DNA from: Ascidiaceihabitans sp023955215
Lineage (GTDB): Bacteria > Pseudomonadota > Alphaproteobacteria > Rhodobacterales > Rhodobacteraceae
Direction: 5' to 3'
DNA: 64,000 nucleotides
Assembly: GCA_943788345.1 (NCBI GenBank)
Contig: CALSPX010000015.1
Span: 62,001 to 126,000 of the forward strand
Part shown: piece after piece, positions 24,832 to 34,450 of the stretch
Layout of the letters: each line of letters opens with the position of its first letter
Numbering within the stretch: position 1 is the first letter of the stretch
Made by a program: the position numbers and the translations under genes
The notes under the pieces: model-generated
The model's input: only the letters and a program-made list of their open reading frames with translations
Database searches by the model: none
Told to the model about the DNA's origin: nothing

Positions 24832-25347
24832 TTATGGACCGCTTTGCCAGCGTTCCGGCTGTTGGGTGTATGGCAGATAAAGCGGATGCTTGGGATGCCC
24901 TTGTTTTGAGAGGCCCAAGTGGAATAATGGCCGCTGCGTTGTTTTAAGCAAGACAGCCACTTGCGAACCGCGGTTCATATGAACGCCGTGCGTCCCCCAA
25001 GCTGCAACAATAGTATCGGCCCATGCTGCGCTTTCAACCAAAGTGGCATCATTGTGGGGGCCAATGGGATCAGTTGCAGCCTTCATATTGCGTGGGTCCG
25101 TATCGCGCCAGGCAAAGATGTTGGTGACCCGAAAACCACCAAACCCAAGGGTGCGGGCGCGGCGCTCACAGCGTTCAACTGTTGGGTCGTTTTGCACCTC
25201 AGTGGCGGTTGATGGATTGAGCATCACAAACAGCACTTTGTCAGCTTGATCATCCCACACGCGCGTCAAACTATAGCGGTAGCGTTCGCAGTCCGAGTAG
25301 ACAGCTGTTGAGGGTGCATCGCCCTTGGTGTGGGTGCGCGTGATCAT
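24832..25347 (-). CDS. DUF1643 domain-containing protein
   Basis: This 171-residue protein has the DUF1643 pattern: RYSLTRVW near the start, then LFVMLNPSTATEVQNDPTVERC and GGFRVTNIFAWRDTDP, later IVAAWGTHG and GHPKHPLYLP near the end. The function of this family is unknown; the WGTHG and HPLYL segments suggest a uracil-glycosylase-like or nucleotide-binding fold, but that is only an impression. ATG 25347 lies 7 bp beyond the truB stop, and a GTG at 25353 is also possible. It is likely co-transcribed with truB. Confidence 0.85.
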   Translation of the reverse strand: MITRTHTKGDAPSTAVYSDCERYRYSLTRVWDDQADKVLFVMLNPSTATEVQNDPTVERCERRARTLGFGGFRVTNIFAWRDTDPRNMKAATDPIGPHNDATLVESAAWADTIVAAWGTHGVHMNRGSQVAVLLKTTQRPLFHLGLSKQGHPKHPLYLPYTQQPERWQSGP

Positions 25348-25353
25348 GACCAC

Positions 25354-26259
25354 TTAGGTATTGAACACGCGGCTGGGGTGAAGTTCGCCAGCCTTATAGC
25401 GACCAACCGCAACGGCTTTTCCATCCAAAGAGGCCCAACACTCATCGCCGTATTCGACGTCAGATGCCATTACCATGCCGGGGTTGCCATTGCGCATACG
25501 CACGGCTCCTTCAGGTGTGGCACTGACCTGCGGTAGATCCTGCAATCCCTCTTCAAGGGGGCGCAAATACGTGTCTAACTCTGGCTGCTTTGCCAGTTCG
25601 TTGATCTGCTCAAGAGAGATGCCATCAGTAGCATCGAAAGGACCAGACCAGATGCGGCGCAACTCGCGCACGTGTCCGAAACAACCCAATGCTTCGCCCA
25701 AATCACGTGCGATTGAGCGAACATAACCGCCTTTGCCACATGTCATTTCAAGTGTGACGTGATCGGCGTCTGGGCGATCCGTCATAATCAATTCGTCGAC
25801 CCATAAAGGGCGTGCTGCCAATTCAAGGTCTTCACCGTCACGTGCCAGTTTATAAGCGCGTTGGCCGTCGATCTTTACCGCTGAAAACTGTGGCGGAACT
25901 TGCATGATGTCGCCAATGAATTGGCCCAGTGCGTCTTTGATTTGTGCGTCTTCTGGACGTGCATCTGATTTTTTCTGAATCTCGCCTTCTGCATCATCGG
26001 TGTTGGTCGACTGACCAAGACGGACTGTGAAGGTGTAAGCCTTCAAGGCATCTGTAATGTAGGGTACGGTCTTTGTGGCCTCACCCAAAGCAACAGCCAG
26101 AACACCAGTGGCATCAGGATCAAGGGTGCCCGCGTGGCCCGCCTTTTTCGCATCGAATGCCCACTTCACTTTGTTCACTACAGCAGTCGACGTTAGGCCT
26201 GCTGGTTTATCAACAACCAACCATCCAGAAATATCGCGTCCCTTACGTGTACGGCCCAT
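25354..26259 (-). CDS. truB: tRNA pseudouridine(55) synthase TruB
   Basis: This 301-residue enzyme makes pseudouridine 55 in the T-loop of tRNAs. The catalytic aspartate stands in KAGHAGTLDPDATGVLAVALG (near residue 43). The opening GWLVVDKPAGLTSTAVVNKVK and the RNA-binding YVRSIARDLGEALGCFGHVR segment are typical, with a short C-terminal tail. It lies downstream of the glycosidase gene and rbfA on the same strand; rbfA-truB-rpsO is a widespread order. Confidence 0.96.
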   Translation of the reverse strand: MGRTRKGRDISGWLVVDKPAGLTSTAVVNKVKWAFDAKKAGHAGTLDPDATGVLAVALGEATKTVPYITDALKAYTFTVRLGQSTNTDDAEGEIQKKSDARPEDAQIKDALGQFIGDIMQVPPQFSAVKIDGQRAYKLARDGEDLELAARPLWVDELIMTDRPDADHVTLEMTCGKGGYVRSIARDLGEALGCFGHVRELRRIWSGPFDATDGISLEQINELAKQPELDTYLRPLEEGLQDLPQVSATPEGAVRMRNGNPGMVMASDVEYGDECWASLDGKAVAVGRYKAGELHPSRVFNT

Positions 26260-26323
26260 GTGTGTATCCTATCGAGAATGTCATCAATGCAGAGTGGCCG
26301 AGTATCGCGCGTGTGGAGTACTG

Positions 26324-27058
26324 TCAATTCGCAGGAACGACTGTGCCAATAATTGGTCCAAGACGGCGGCCTATGTCGTTGCGCCCTAACTGTGGTGCGT
26401 ACAGGCGGCTGACGTTGCCATCCATGAACAAAGCTTGGGGCAATTTCAGGTGGTCGCGAAAGAAGCTGCCGAACTCGTGGAAGGTGACGGTGTCGTTTGA
26501 AATAGCGAAAACAGCCGTGGCCCCGTCAGCCGTTGTTCCTACAGCATTACGGATGTAGCGCGATGTGCCAGTAGCTAAAAATCGCGGGTGCAATTCGCCG
26601 TCAATAACAAGCATCGGACCGGATTGGGTCGCGTATGTGCAGGCTGGTTTTTCATCAAGGTAACGCAGTGTTTCGATCACGTTGGCTTGCTTATCTTGCA
26701 GGCACAAAATACCGTTTGGCAGTAGGCCGAAATTGCCAGGCCCTGCATTGGGGATAACGCGCATGATTTCCACGCCATCTTCGATATGGTGACCAACAGG
26801 GGAACGATTTTTGTGATACATTCCAGCGTTCATCGCAAAGCCTAGTTTTTTGCCAGTGCCTTGGAGCGCATTGTTTAGAATCCCAAAGTGACCATAGGGT
26901 ACGCCCGCGTCATCGTTCAAAAACAGGCGCAGGGTTTCAGTGTTCATATCGACAGTGCAGATTGAATAGGCGTTGTCGGCGTAGGTCACATCCTCACAAG
27001 TGGCTGCTTGTGCCATTCCAAACATAACCATCCATGCCAACGCGGCCCGCAAAATCAT
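26324..27058 (-). CDS. Phosphodiester glycosidase family protein (NAGPA/DUF2233 domain)
   Basis: This 244-residue protein has an N-terminal signal peptide (about residues 1-18, ending GMAQA) and a single phosphodiester-glycosidase domain: GKKLGFAMNAGMYHKNRSPVGHHIEDG, then LCLQDKQAN, ATQSGPMLVIDGELHPRF, and TVTFHEFGSFFRDHLKLPQALFMDGNVSRLYAP near the end. Related proteins act on phosphodiester-linked sugars or cell-wall components outside the cytoplasm, but the bacterial substrate is unknown. Its start overlaps the rbfA stop by 4 nt, indicating co-translation. Confidence 0.85.
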   Translation of the reverse strand: MILRAALAWMVMFGMAQAATCEDVTYADNAYSICTVDMNTETLRLFLNDDAGVPYGHFGILNNALQGTGKKLGFAMNAGMYHKNRSPVGHHIEDGVEIMRVIPNAGPGNFGLLPNGILCLQDKQANVIETLRYLDEKPACTYATQSGPMLVIDGELHPRFLATGTSRYIRNAVGTTADGATAVFAISNDTVTFHEFGSFFRDHLKLPQALFMDGNVSRLYAPQLGRNDIGRRLGPIIGTVVPAN

Positions 27059-27480
27059 TCAGGTGTATCCACCTCTTCAACGTCAACTTTTGCGATGTCG
27101 CGTGCGACATGTTCTTGAGCCAACATTTTGCGTGTCGCATCCATCTGGTCGTAGGTGTCATCCAACTGAAAGCGCAACTCTGGTGAGTGTTTGAGCGCTA
27201 GCTTTTTGGTGATCGTTCTGCGGATGTCATACATGTTCTTGGCCAACAGCTTAAGGATGCCATCTTTGCCTTCGCCGCCCAAAGGGAGGATGTAACAGGT
27301 TGCGATCTTTAGATCGGCAGATACCCGTACCTCGCCCACGGTAATCGACATGCGGCTGAGTTCAATGTCATGAACATCGCCGCGTGAAAGGATTTCAGAT
27401 AGTGCGCGACGAATTAACTCGCCGACGCGCAATTGGCGCTGGGATGGTCCGCGCCCCTCGGATGATTTGTTCTTAGCCAT
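27055..27480 (-). CDS. rbfA: 30S ribosome-binding factor RbfA
   Basis: This 141-residue protein has the RbfA KH-like domain: GPSQRQLRVGELIRRALSEIL at the start, ITVGEVRVSADLKIATCYILP in the middle and a region ending SPELRFQLDDTYD. It binds the free 30S subunit and helps 16S rRNA 5'-end maturation, important in the cold. ATG 27480 gives the normal N-terminus MAKNKSSEGRG. It is divergent from dapB across 92 bp, an arrangement conserved in many alphaproteobacteria. Confidence 0.95.
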   Translation of the reverse strand: MAKNKSSEGRGPSQRQLRVGELIRRALSEILSRGDVHDIELSRMSITVGEVRVSADLKIATCYILPLGGEGKDGILKLLAKNMYDIRRTITKKLALKHSPELRFQLDDTYDQMDATRKMLAQEHVARDIAKVDVEEVDTPE

Positions 27481-27572
27481 AAAAGTGCATGTAAGGCGAC
27501 TCGTGCCCTTTGCCAAGCGCCACGTGGCAGGATAGGTGTTTAAGCGAATATGCGCGGATAAGGATAAGCGAA

Positions 27573-28388
27573 ATGACCACATTGCCAGGAATCGTTGTGA
27601 CAGGAGCTTCAGGCCGGATGGGCCAGATGCTGATCAGTGTGATCAACGACAGCAATCGTGCGACGCTTGTGGGTGCAATCGAGCGTTCAGGACATGACTG
27701 GGTTGGTCGTGACGTGGGCGAGGCGATGGGCGGTTCTGCGCAAGGCGTTGTTGTAACGGATGATGCGCAAGCGGCTATTTCTAACGCACAGGTCGTCATC
27801 GATTTCACAGCGCCGTCCGCCACAGTCGGGTTTGCCGAAATGGCCGCGAATGCTGGCGTTGTTCATGTGATTGGTACCACAGGCATGACTGCGGATGAGA
27901 TCGCACTGCTTGCGCCATTCGCTGACCGTGCAGTGATCGTCCGTGCAGGAAACATGAGCTTGGGTGTGAATTTGTTGACCCAACTTACGAAGAAAGTCGC
28001 AGCTGCCTTAGACGAAGATTTTGATATTGAAGTGATTGAAGCGCACCACCACCACAAAGTTGATGCGCCGTCAGGCACTGCATTGATGTTGGGTGAAGCC
28101 GCCGCAGAGGGGCGTGGCGTTGCCCTAACCGATACAATGGACAGTGGCCGTCACGGGATCGCTGGTGCACGCAAACGTGGCGATATTGGTTTTAGCGCGA
28201 TCCGTGGTGGCGACATTGTGGGTGAGCATGACGTTATGTTTGCTGCGGCGGGTGAACGTATCGTTTTGCGTCACATGGCGACAGATCGCGCTGTTTTCGC
28301 ACGCGGTGCGTTGAAGGCTGCATTGTGGGGGGTGAAGCAAACACCCGGTGAATATGACATGCTGGATGTGCTAGGACTGAACGACTGA
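27573..28388 (+). CDS. dapB: 4-hydroxy-tetrahydrodipicolinate reductase
   Basis: This 271-residue enzyme of lysine and meso-diaminopimelate synthesis has the cofactor motif TGASGRMGQML at residues about 9-19 and the active-site segment EAHHHHKVDAPSGTAL near residue 155. It reduces HTPA with NAD(P)H to tetrahydrodipicolinate in the cytoplasm. The start is ATG 27573 after AGGATAAGCG, giving MTTLPGIVVTGASGRMG. Length and motifs are complete. Confidence 0.97.
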   Translation: MTTLPGIVVTGASGRMGQMLISVINDSNRATLVGAIERSGHDWVGRDVGEAMGGSAQGVVVTDDAQAAISNAQVVIDFTAPSATVGFAEMAANAGVVHVIGTTGMTADEIALLAPFADRAVIVRAGNMSLGVNLLTQLTKKVAAALDEDFDIEVIEAHHHHKVDAPSGTALMLGEAAAEGRGVALTDTMDSGRHGIAGARKRGDIGFSAIRGGDIVGEHDVMFAAAGERIVLRHMATDRAVFARGALKAALWGVKQTPGEYDMLDVLGLND

Positions 28389-28513
28389 TTAAGTTTCAAT
28401 TAGGCGCTAATTCTCCTGAATAGCTTAAGTTTGGCCACAGTCTTGCCCCACAAAGTGATCCGGTGCCTGCTAAACCACGTAATGTTGGTAACATGGGCAT
28501 AAGGAAAAACGGG

Positions 28514-28870
28514 ATGCGGAAACTATCACTTACCCTTGGATGTGCTGCGGCTTTAATCGCGGGGTCTGCTTCGGCTGATTTGGCTATGATCAGCAGCCAA
28601 TCTGATTTTTTACGTTTGATTGCCGGTAAAACCCTTTCTCGTCCTCTGATCAAAATTGAAGTTTCAGAAGATGGTAGCATTTCAGGCAAAGGTGCACGCT
28701 GGGCTGCCACAGGTGACTGGATGTGGCGCGATGGGTTCTTTTGTCGGAGCCTTTATTGGGGCGGATCTGAATTGGGCTACAACTGCCAAGAGGTGCGCGC
28801 CAGCGAAGGGCGCGTTCGGTTCACATCCGATCGTGGTGCAGGCGATTCTGCTGATTTCAAACTAAACTAG
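28514..28870 (+). CDS. Small secreted protein of unknown function
   Basis: This 118-residue protein has a clear signal peptide (MRKLSLTLGCAAALIAGSASA, cut near residue 21) and a mature part of about 97 residues. Two cysteines (FFCRSLYWG and YNCQEV) may form a disulfide in the periplasm, and several tryptophans cluster around WMWRDGFF. Start ATG 28514 was chosen because the signal peptide begins there, with a purine-rich AAGGAAAAACGGG upstream. I recognise no functional domain. It follows dapB by 125 bp. Confidence 0.75.
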   Translation: MRKLSLTLGCAAALIAGSASADLAMISSQSDFLRLIAGKTLSRPLIKIEVSEDGSISGKGARWAATGDWMWRDGFFCRSLYWGGSELGYNCQEVRASEGRVRFTSDRGAGDSADFKLN

Positions 28871-28883
28871 TTCCTGTGATCGC

Positions 28884-29060
28884 CTAGAAATCGACGGCGA
28901 TCCCTTTTCTTTCCCAATCTCCAAAACGAACTGGCTCCGGCCCTTTTCGGCCGCCCAATTCAGTTGGTAGTTTGAATTCGCCCTGTTCTTTGCGGCGCGT
29001 TTCGGCCTCTGCTAACGCACGTTTTGCGGCTTCGGGTAAATCCTTTGAGATATCAGTCAT
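28884..29060 (-). CDS. DUF1674 / succinate dehydrogenase assembly factor 4-like protein
   Basis: This 58-residue protein ends with the DUF1674 signature GGRKGPEPVRFGDWERKGIAVDF. In eukaryotes SDHAF4 helps FAD-loaded SdhA during succinate dehydrogenase assembly, and bacterial members are presumed to do the same. Start ATG 29060 gives MTDISKDLPEAAKRALAEAE; a longer reading from 29117 has no family match. It is divergent from rsmB across 101 bp. Confidence 0.85.
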   Translation of the reverse strand: MTDISKDLPEAAKRALAEAETRRKEQGEFKLPTELGGRKGPEPVRFGDWERKGIAVDF

Positions 29061-29161
29061 CGATTGGGTTCCTTTGCGGCCATGACGTTGATATACGCCG
29101 TGCCTTGTCAGGGACAAGCCCTGTACCGAAATTGCGATGCGAATGGCGAAGGATCAATTCA

Positions 29162-30448
29162 ATGACAGACAAGCGCACCGATACTGGCGTCCAAGCGCGG
29201 CGAGGCGCAGTTTATGTGTTGGATCAGGTTTTGGGTGAGGGCAAATTGATGTCCGAAGTCCTAGCCGCTGGTGCACTTGATAAATTGGAACCTGCAGATC
29301 GGGCGCGGGCCCAACGCCTTGCAACCGAAACTTTGCGTGGCTTGGAGCGCGCTGATCGCGTGCTTCATAAACATCTGCAGAAAAACCCACCGCTTATGGT
29401 GCGCAATGTGTTGCGGGTCGGAACCGTTGAATTGTGCCAAGGTGCGGCTGCACACGGCGTGGTCAATGCGATGGTTCAGTTGATTTCTGGGCATAAGCGA
29501 TACGGTAAACTAAAAGGCCTAACCAACGCAGTTTTGCGCAAGGTTGCGGCCACTGGGCCAGAGGCTTGGCACGCTTTGCGCCCGCCACGTATGCCCAAAT
29601 GGTTGCGCAGTCCGCTGTCCCAAGCATGGGGCAACGAAGCGATGGCGATTATGGAAATCGCGCATTTTGCTGGTGCGCCTTTGGATTTGACACCACGTGA
29701 TGGTGATGCTGCAGCGCTGGCCGCGCGGGTGGGTGGATCGGTTTTGCCGACAGGGTCTGTTCGTCTGGCGGATGCTGGTCAGGTATCGACAATGGATGGC
29801 TATAGCGAAGGTGCTTGGTGGGTTCAGGATGCCGCTGCGGCAATCCCGGCGCGAATCCTTGCGCCAGAGGATGGTGAAAATGTTCTGGATCTTTGTGCGG
29901 CCCCAGGTGGCAAGACGATGCAATTGTCGGCAATGGGGGCGAATGTTACGGCCGTTGATGTTTCTAGATTCCGCATGGCGCGTGTCGAAGAAAACTTGGC
30001 GCGCGTTGGATTGAAAGCAGATGTTCGTGTGGCTGATGCCCTTACCCTCGAGGGTGAATTTGATGCCATCATGCTTGATGCCCCATGCTCTGCAACAGGT
30101 ACGATCCGCCGGCATCCTGATCTTCCACATGCAAAAGATGGCGCAGAGTTTGGTGAGCTGATAGATCTTCAGGCGCGTATTCTTGATCACGCGTGGACGT
30201 TGCTAAAACCTGGCGGGCGGTTGGTGTTTTGCACCTGTTCGCTCTTGCCCGATGAAGGCGAAGTTCAAGTTGAAGCGGCGCTAAAACGTCATCCAGATAT
30301 GAATGTGAATCGTGATGCGTTGGGCATTGAAGGCGTCGATCCGTCTTGGATAACGACCGAGGGCGGTTTGCGTTTGCGTCCAGACTATTGGCCAGATTTG
30401 GGTGGTATGGATGGTTTCTATATCGCAGTGCTGACCAAAGCGTCTTAA
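29162..30448 (+). CDS. rsmB: 16S rRNA (cytosine-C5) methyltransferase, RsmB/Fmu type
   Basis: This 428-residue protein has an N-terminal NusB-like RNA-binding domain (about residues 10-140) and a C-terminal SAM-dependent methyltransferase domain. The SAM motif is LDLCAAPGGKTMQLSAMGA (near residue 242), and the two cysteines of the m5C mechanism stand in DAPCSATGTIRRHPDL and VFCTCSLLPDEGE. It modifies C967-type positions in 16S rRNA. The start is ATG 29162 (MTDKRTDTGVQARRGA). Heparinase-like and purH genes follow on the same strand. Confidence 0.93.
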   Translation: MTDKRTDTGVQARRGAVYVLDQVLGEGKLMSEVLAAGALDKLEPADRARAQRLATETLRGLERADRVLHKHLQKNPPLMVRNVLRVGTVELCQGAAAHGVVNAMVQLISGHKRYGKLKGLTNAVLRKVAATGPEAWHALRPPRMPKWLRSPLSQAWGNEAMAIMEIAHFAGAPLDLTPRDGDAAALAARVGGSVLPTGSVRLADAGQVSTMDGYSEGAWWVQDAAAAIPARILAPEDGENVLDLCAAPGGKTMQLSAMGANVTAVDVSRFRMARVEENLARVGLKADVRVADALTLEGEFDAIMLDAPCSATGTIRRHPDLPHAKDGAEFGELIDLQARILDHAWTLLKPGGRLVFCTCSLLPDEGEVQVEAALKRHPDMNVNRDALGIEGVDPSWITTEGGLRLRPDYWPDLGGMDGFYIAVLTKAS

Positions 30449-30530
30449 TTTTGGCAAAATTGGTGACTTTCTGACCTTCACAGGGTATCAATTCTTCAAA
30501 CGCCCCTAGAGCGTAAGAAGGCAGAGCACT

Positions 30531-32297
30531 ATGTCAAATCCAAATGGGTTCACTGCGCGCAAAGCTCGTTTTTTAAACCGTGTATATGCACGACTTGCGA
30601 CCCGAACACGGGCCGCAACAGGATTTGTGTCCTCGCCAGAGCCCCGAACGATCGGTAGTTTTGCAAAAGGCCGCCAATTGGTTGCTGGGAATTTTCTGTT
30701 TGCGGGATATTTGATTGAAGCGCCTGATGCATCAATTTGGGCCCTCAAAGCCCCAAATGCAGCTTTCGAGGGTGATTTGCATGGTTTTGCGTGGATGGAC
30801 GATTTGGCCGCCGTTGGTGACACGCCTTCACGAGCAAGCATGCAATCTTGGTTATGGGAGTGGATCGACCAATTTGGACGTGGCTCAGGTGCGGGTTGGA
30901 CGCCTGATCTGACGGGTCGCCGCCTTATTCGTTGGATCAACCATGCCTTATTCGTCTTGCGCGGCCAAGAGAGTGATCGCTCAGACGCATTCTATTTATC
31001 GCTGGCCCAGCAGACGACATTTTTGTCCAAACGCTGGCACAGTGCGAGTCCTGGTTTGCCGCGCTTTGAGGCGCTGACGGGGCTGATTTATGCGGGCCTT
31101 TCCTTGCAAGGCATGGAGAGCTTGGCCAGACCTGCAATTAAAGCGTTGGCTAAAGAATGCGCTGTTCAAGTCGATAGTGACGGCGGGTTGCCAACACGTA
31201 ATCCAGAAGAGTTACTTGCGGTCTATACGTTGTTGACATGGGCGGCAGCCGCACTGGATGAAGCGGATCTTGAGGTTCCAGCTGAGCATCTGGGTGCAAT
31301 AGAGCGGATCACGCCGACATTGCGTACTTTGCGCCATTCTGATGGTGGGTTGGCCCGTTTCCATGGTGGTGGACGTGGCCAAGAAGGTTGGTTGGATCAC
31401 GCATTGGCTGCGGCTGGTATCAAGACTAGCCAACCTGATGGGCTATCCATGGGCTTTGCGCGGTTGTCTGCAGGTCGGACCAGCGTGATTGTTGACGCAG
31501 CGGTTCCGCCACGCGGAAATGCTTCACGCAGTGGACATGCTTCGACACTGGCATTCGAATTGACATCTGGCCGCCGTCCTTTGGTCGTGAACTGTGGGTC
31601 TGGCGCATCTTTCGGCGCTGAGTGGCGGCGCGCTGGGCGTGCAACGCCATCGCATTCAACCGTGGTCTTGGATGGGTACTCAAGCGCGCGCCTTGGTGAT
31701 GCAGATCGTGCCAGCAGTTTGGAAACTTTGATCGATGCGCCAAAACACGTGCCAATTGAGGTAAGCCAAGCCCCGGATGGTCTTCGATTTCAGGGCGGCC
31801 ATGATGGGTTCTGTGACATCCATGGCCTAACGCATGCGCGCACACTTGAGCTAACCTTTGATGGCCGAGGACTCGCTGGTGAAGACATGTTACTGGCGAT
31901 GGAAGACGCCCAGAAACGTCAGTTCGATCGTTCCATGGACGATGTACGCCTTGGTGGAGTGCCGTTTGATGTGAGATTTCATCTCCACCCAGAAGTCGAC
32001 GCAACACTAGATTTGGGCGGTGCTGCGGTCTCAATGGCACTTAAAAGCGGTGAAATCTGGGTTTTTCGTCATGACGGCAAATTTAATTTAGCCTTAGAGC
32101 CAAGTGTTTACCTAGAAACTGGCAGATTAAAGCCACGCGCATCGCAACAGGTCGTTCTATCTGGCCGCGCAGTAGAGTATGCCACGCGCATTCGGTGGTC
32201 TTTGTCCAAGGCGCAGGAAACTGCGATTGGGGTCAGAGACTTGAACCGTGATGAACTTGACCTAGCTGACTTACCTCAAAGGACCAATTCCAAATGA
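30531..32297 (+). CDS. Heparinase II/III family protein
   Basis: This 588-residue protein has a helical N-terminal toroid part and the heparinase II/III C-terminal beta-domain from about residue 300 (RSGHASTLAFELTSGRRPLVVNCGS; ATPSHSTVVLDGYSSA). Family members cleave acidic polysaccharides, but in alphaproteobacteria this gene is regularly placed between rsmB and purH and its substrate is unknown. No classic signal peptide can be seen, so it may be cytoplasmic. Its stop overlaps the purH start by 4 nt, so the two are likely translationally coupled. Housekeeping envelope or exopolysaccharide turnover is only a guess. Confidence 0.88.
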   Translation: MSNPNGFTARKARFLNRVYARLATRTRAATGFVSSPEPRTIGSFAKGRQLVAGNFLFAGYLIEAPDASIWALKAPNAAFEGDLHGFAWMDDLAAVGDTPSRASMQSWLWEWIDQFGRGSGAGWTPDLTGRRLIRWINHALFVLRGQESDRSDAFYLSLAQQTTFLSKRWHSASPGLPRFEALTGLIYAGLSLQGMESLARPAIKALAKECAVQVDSDGGLPTRNPEELLAVYTLLTWAAAALDEADLEVPAEHLGAIERITPTLRTLRHSDGGLARFHGGGRGQEGWLDHALAAAGIKTSQPDGLSMGFARLSAGRTSVIVDAAVPPRGNASRSGHASTLAFELTSGRRPLVVNCGSGASFGAEWRRAGRATPSHSTVVLDGYSSARLGDADRASSLETLIDAPKHVPIEVSQAPDGLRFQGGHDGFCDIHGLTHARTLELTFDGRGLAGEDMLLAMEDAQKRQFDRSMDDVRLGGVPFDVRFHLHPEVDATLDLGGAAVSMALKSGEIWVFRHDGKFNLALEPSVYLETGRLKPRASQQVVLSGRAVEYATRIRWSLSKAQETAIGVRDLNRDELDLADLPQRTNSK

Positions 32298-33880
32298 CTG
32301 ATCTCTACCCTGTTCGCCGCGCTCTGCTTTCTGTTTCTGATAAAACCGGATTGGTTGCCTTTGGCACCGCATTGGCCGCGCGTGGAGTTGAATTGCTCAG
32401 CACAGGCGGCACCGCAAAAACACTACGTGATGCAGGTTTGACCGTTAAGGATGTTTCTGAAGTGACTGGTTTTCCGGAAATGATGGATGGTCGCGTTAAG
32501 ACGCTTCACCCGGTTGTGCATGGTGGCTTGTTGGCGCTGCGTAACAATGATAAACACGTTGCTGCGATGGATACACACGATATCGGCTCGATCGATTTGG
32601 TCGTTGTGAACCTTTACCCATTTGAAGAAACCCTCAAACGAGGTGCCGAATATGCTGAAATGATCGAGAATATCGATATTGGCGGTCCTGCGATGATCCG
32701 TTCAGGTGCAAAAAACCACGGCTTTGTGAATGTGATTGTGGATGTCGAAGATTATGACGTTGTGCTTGCAGAGCTTGAAGCCAACGATGGTCAAACAACA
32801 TATGTCCTGCGCCAACGTTTGGCACAGACCGCTTATGCTCGTACGGCTGCCTATGACACGGCCGTGAGTACATGGATGGCATCGCAAATTGGTGAGACAC
32901 CGCGTCGCCGCACCGTTGGTGGGACATTGGCGCAAACATTGCGTTATGGTGAAAATCCGCACCAAGCGGCAGCCTTTTATACAGATGGTTCTTCGCGCCC
33001 TGGCGTTGCGACTGCGCAGCAGCACCAAGGCAAAGAGCTGTCCTATAATAACATCAATGACACAGATGCAGCGTTTGAACTGGTCAGCGAATTCGATCCA
33101 AGCGAAGGTCCAGCTGTCGCAATCATCAAACACGCGAACCCGTGCGGCGTTGCGCGCGGTGATACATTGGCCCAAGCATATTCACGCGCATTCGATTGTG
33201 ATCGCACCAGCGCGTTTGGCGGCATCATTGCAGTAAACCAACCGCTTGATGGTCCAACTGCAGAAGAGATTAGTGCGATCTTTACAGAGGTGGTGATTGC
33301 CCCCGGTGCTGATGACGCGGCACGTGCAGTGTTCGCAAAGAAAAAGAACCTGCGTTTGCTGACCACAGATGGTTTGGCTGATGCCAAGGCCGCTGGTCAA
33401 ACAATCCGCCAAGTGGCTGGTGGTTACCTGTTCCAAGACAAAGACAACGGGTTCATCACGCTGGGAGATTTGAAAGTTGTGACTAAACGTGCGCCAACTG
33501 AGCAAGAACTGTCAGATCTGATGTTTGCATGGACGGTTGCCAAGCACGTTAAGTCCAACGCGATCATCTACGTCAAAGACGGTGCGACTGTTGGTGTTGG
33601 TGCTGGGCAAATGAGCCGCGTTGACAGCACACGAATTGCCGCGCGCAAAGCCATCGATATGGCCGAAGCAATGGGTCTATCTGCGCCACTGACCAAAGGG
33701 TCTGTTGTGGCGTCTGATGCGTTCTTCCCATTCGCTGATGGACTGATCACCGCGGCTGAAGCTGGTGCAACGGCTCTTATTCAACCGGGTGGGTCAATGC
33801 GCGATGACGAAGTCATTGCAGCCGCTGATGAAGCTGGACTTGCGATGGTATTCACCGGCATGCGCCACTTCCGTCACTAA
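32294..33880 (+). CDS. purH: Bifunctional AICAR formyltransferase / IMP cyclohydrolase
   Basis: This 528-residue enzyme does the last two steps of de novo purine synthesis. The N-terminal IMP cyclohydrolase (residues 1-200) opens with RRALLSVSDKTGLVAFG and has GFPEMMDGRVKTLHPVVHGG. The C-terminal AICAR transformylase contains RYGENPHQAAAFY, IIKHANPCGVARG and GAGQMSRVDSTRIAARKA, and the end DGLITAAEAGATALIQPGGSMRD is intact. Consumption of 10-formyl-THF links it loosely to the C1 units from the amine island. Confidence 0.97.
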   Translation: MTDLYPVRRALLSVSDKTGLVAFGTALAARGVELLSTGGTAKTLRDAGLTVKDVSEVTGFPEMMDGRVKTLHPVVHGGLLALRNNDKHVAAMDTHDIGSIDLVVVNLYPFEETLKRGAEYAEMIENIDIGGPAMIRSGAKNHGFVNVIVDVEDYDVVLAELEANDGQTTYVLRQRLAQTAYARTAAYDTAVSTWMASQIGETPRRRTVGGTLAQTLRYGENPHQAAAFYTDGSSRPGVATAQQHQGKELSYNNINDTDAAFELVSEFDPSEGPAVAIIKHANPCGVARGDTLAQAYSRAFDCDRTSAFGGIIAVNQPLDGPTAEEISAIFTEVVIAPGADDAARAVFAKKKNLRLLTTDGLADAKAAGQTIRQVAGGYLFQDKDNGFITLGDLKVVTKRAPTEQELSDLMFAWTVAKHVKSNAIIYVKDGATVGVGAGQMSRVDSTRIAARKAIDMAEAMGLSAPLTKGSVVASDAFFPFADGLITAAEAGATALIQPGGSMRDDEVIAAADEAGLAMVFTGMRHFRH

Positions 33881-33890
33881 GGAGCCTACG

Positions 33891-34373
33891 ATGCGATTAA
33901 TGTTTTTTGCTGGATTTCTTGCGTTCTTGGCCGATCAGGTCAGCAAGTATGTTGTGATTCACATAATGGGAATCTCACCCAGCAAAGGCATGGATGTTCT
34001 CCCGCCCGTATTAAACTTGCGCTACGGTGAAAACCGTGGCGTGAATTTCGGTCTGTTTGGAAATGATTCAGAAACGACAAGGTGGACGCTTATTGTCGTG
34101 GCACTGGTTATTTGCCTCACGGTGTTGATCTGGGTAGCACGTAACGCGCAACCCAAAATCGTCCAAATCGCGGCGGGTCTTCTTGTGGGTGGTGCCTTGG
34201 GAAACGTGTTTGATCGGGTTTACTATGGGTATGTTCTGGATTTTCTAAACACGTCTTGCTGTGGTTGGACCAACCCTACCGTTTATAATGTCGCGGACAT
34301 TTTTATTTTCGCGGGTGCCTTGGGCCTCGTTTTCTTTGCCAAAGATAACCGACCAGATAAAAACGGTGCGTGA
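33891..34373 (+). CDS. lspA: Signal peptidase II (prolipoprotein signal peptidase)
   Basis: This 160-residue, four-helix inner-membrane aspartic protease removes the signal peptide of lipoproteins. The two catalytic aspartates are in GNVFDRVYYG and YNVADIFIF, and LADQVSKYVV is the usual first loop. The start ATG 33891 follows GGAG, 10 bp after purH. The downstream gene encodes a lipoprotein that would be a substrate. Confidence 0.95.
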   Translation: MRLMFFAGFLAFLADQVSKYVVIHIMGISPSKGMDVLPPVLNLRYGENRGVNFGLFGNDSETTRWTLIVVALVICLTVLIWVARNAQPKIVQIAAGLLVGGALGNVFDRVYYGYVLDFLNTSCCGWTNPTVYNVADIFIFAGALGLVFFAKDNRPDKNGA

Positions 34374-34450
34374 CATCAGGGTACTGCCTGAGATATTGCT
34401 ACCTAAGATACATCTTTGGGTGGTCATTGATTGAGTTTTGGAGAAGCCAG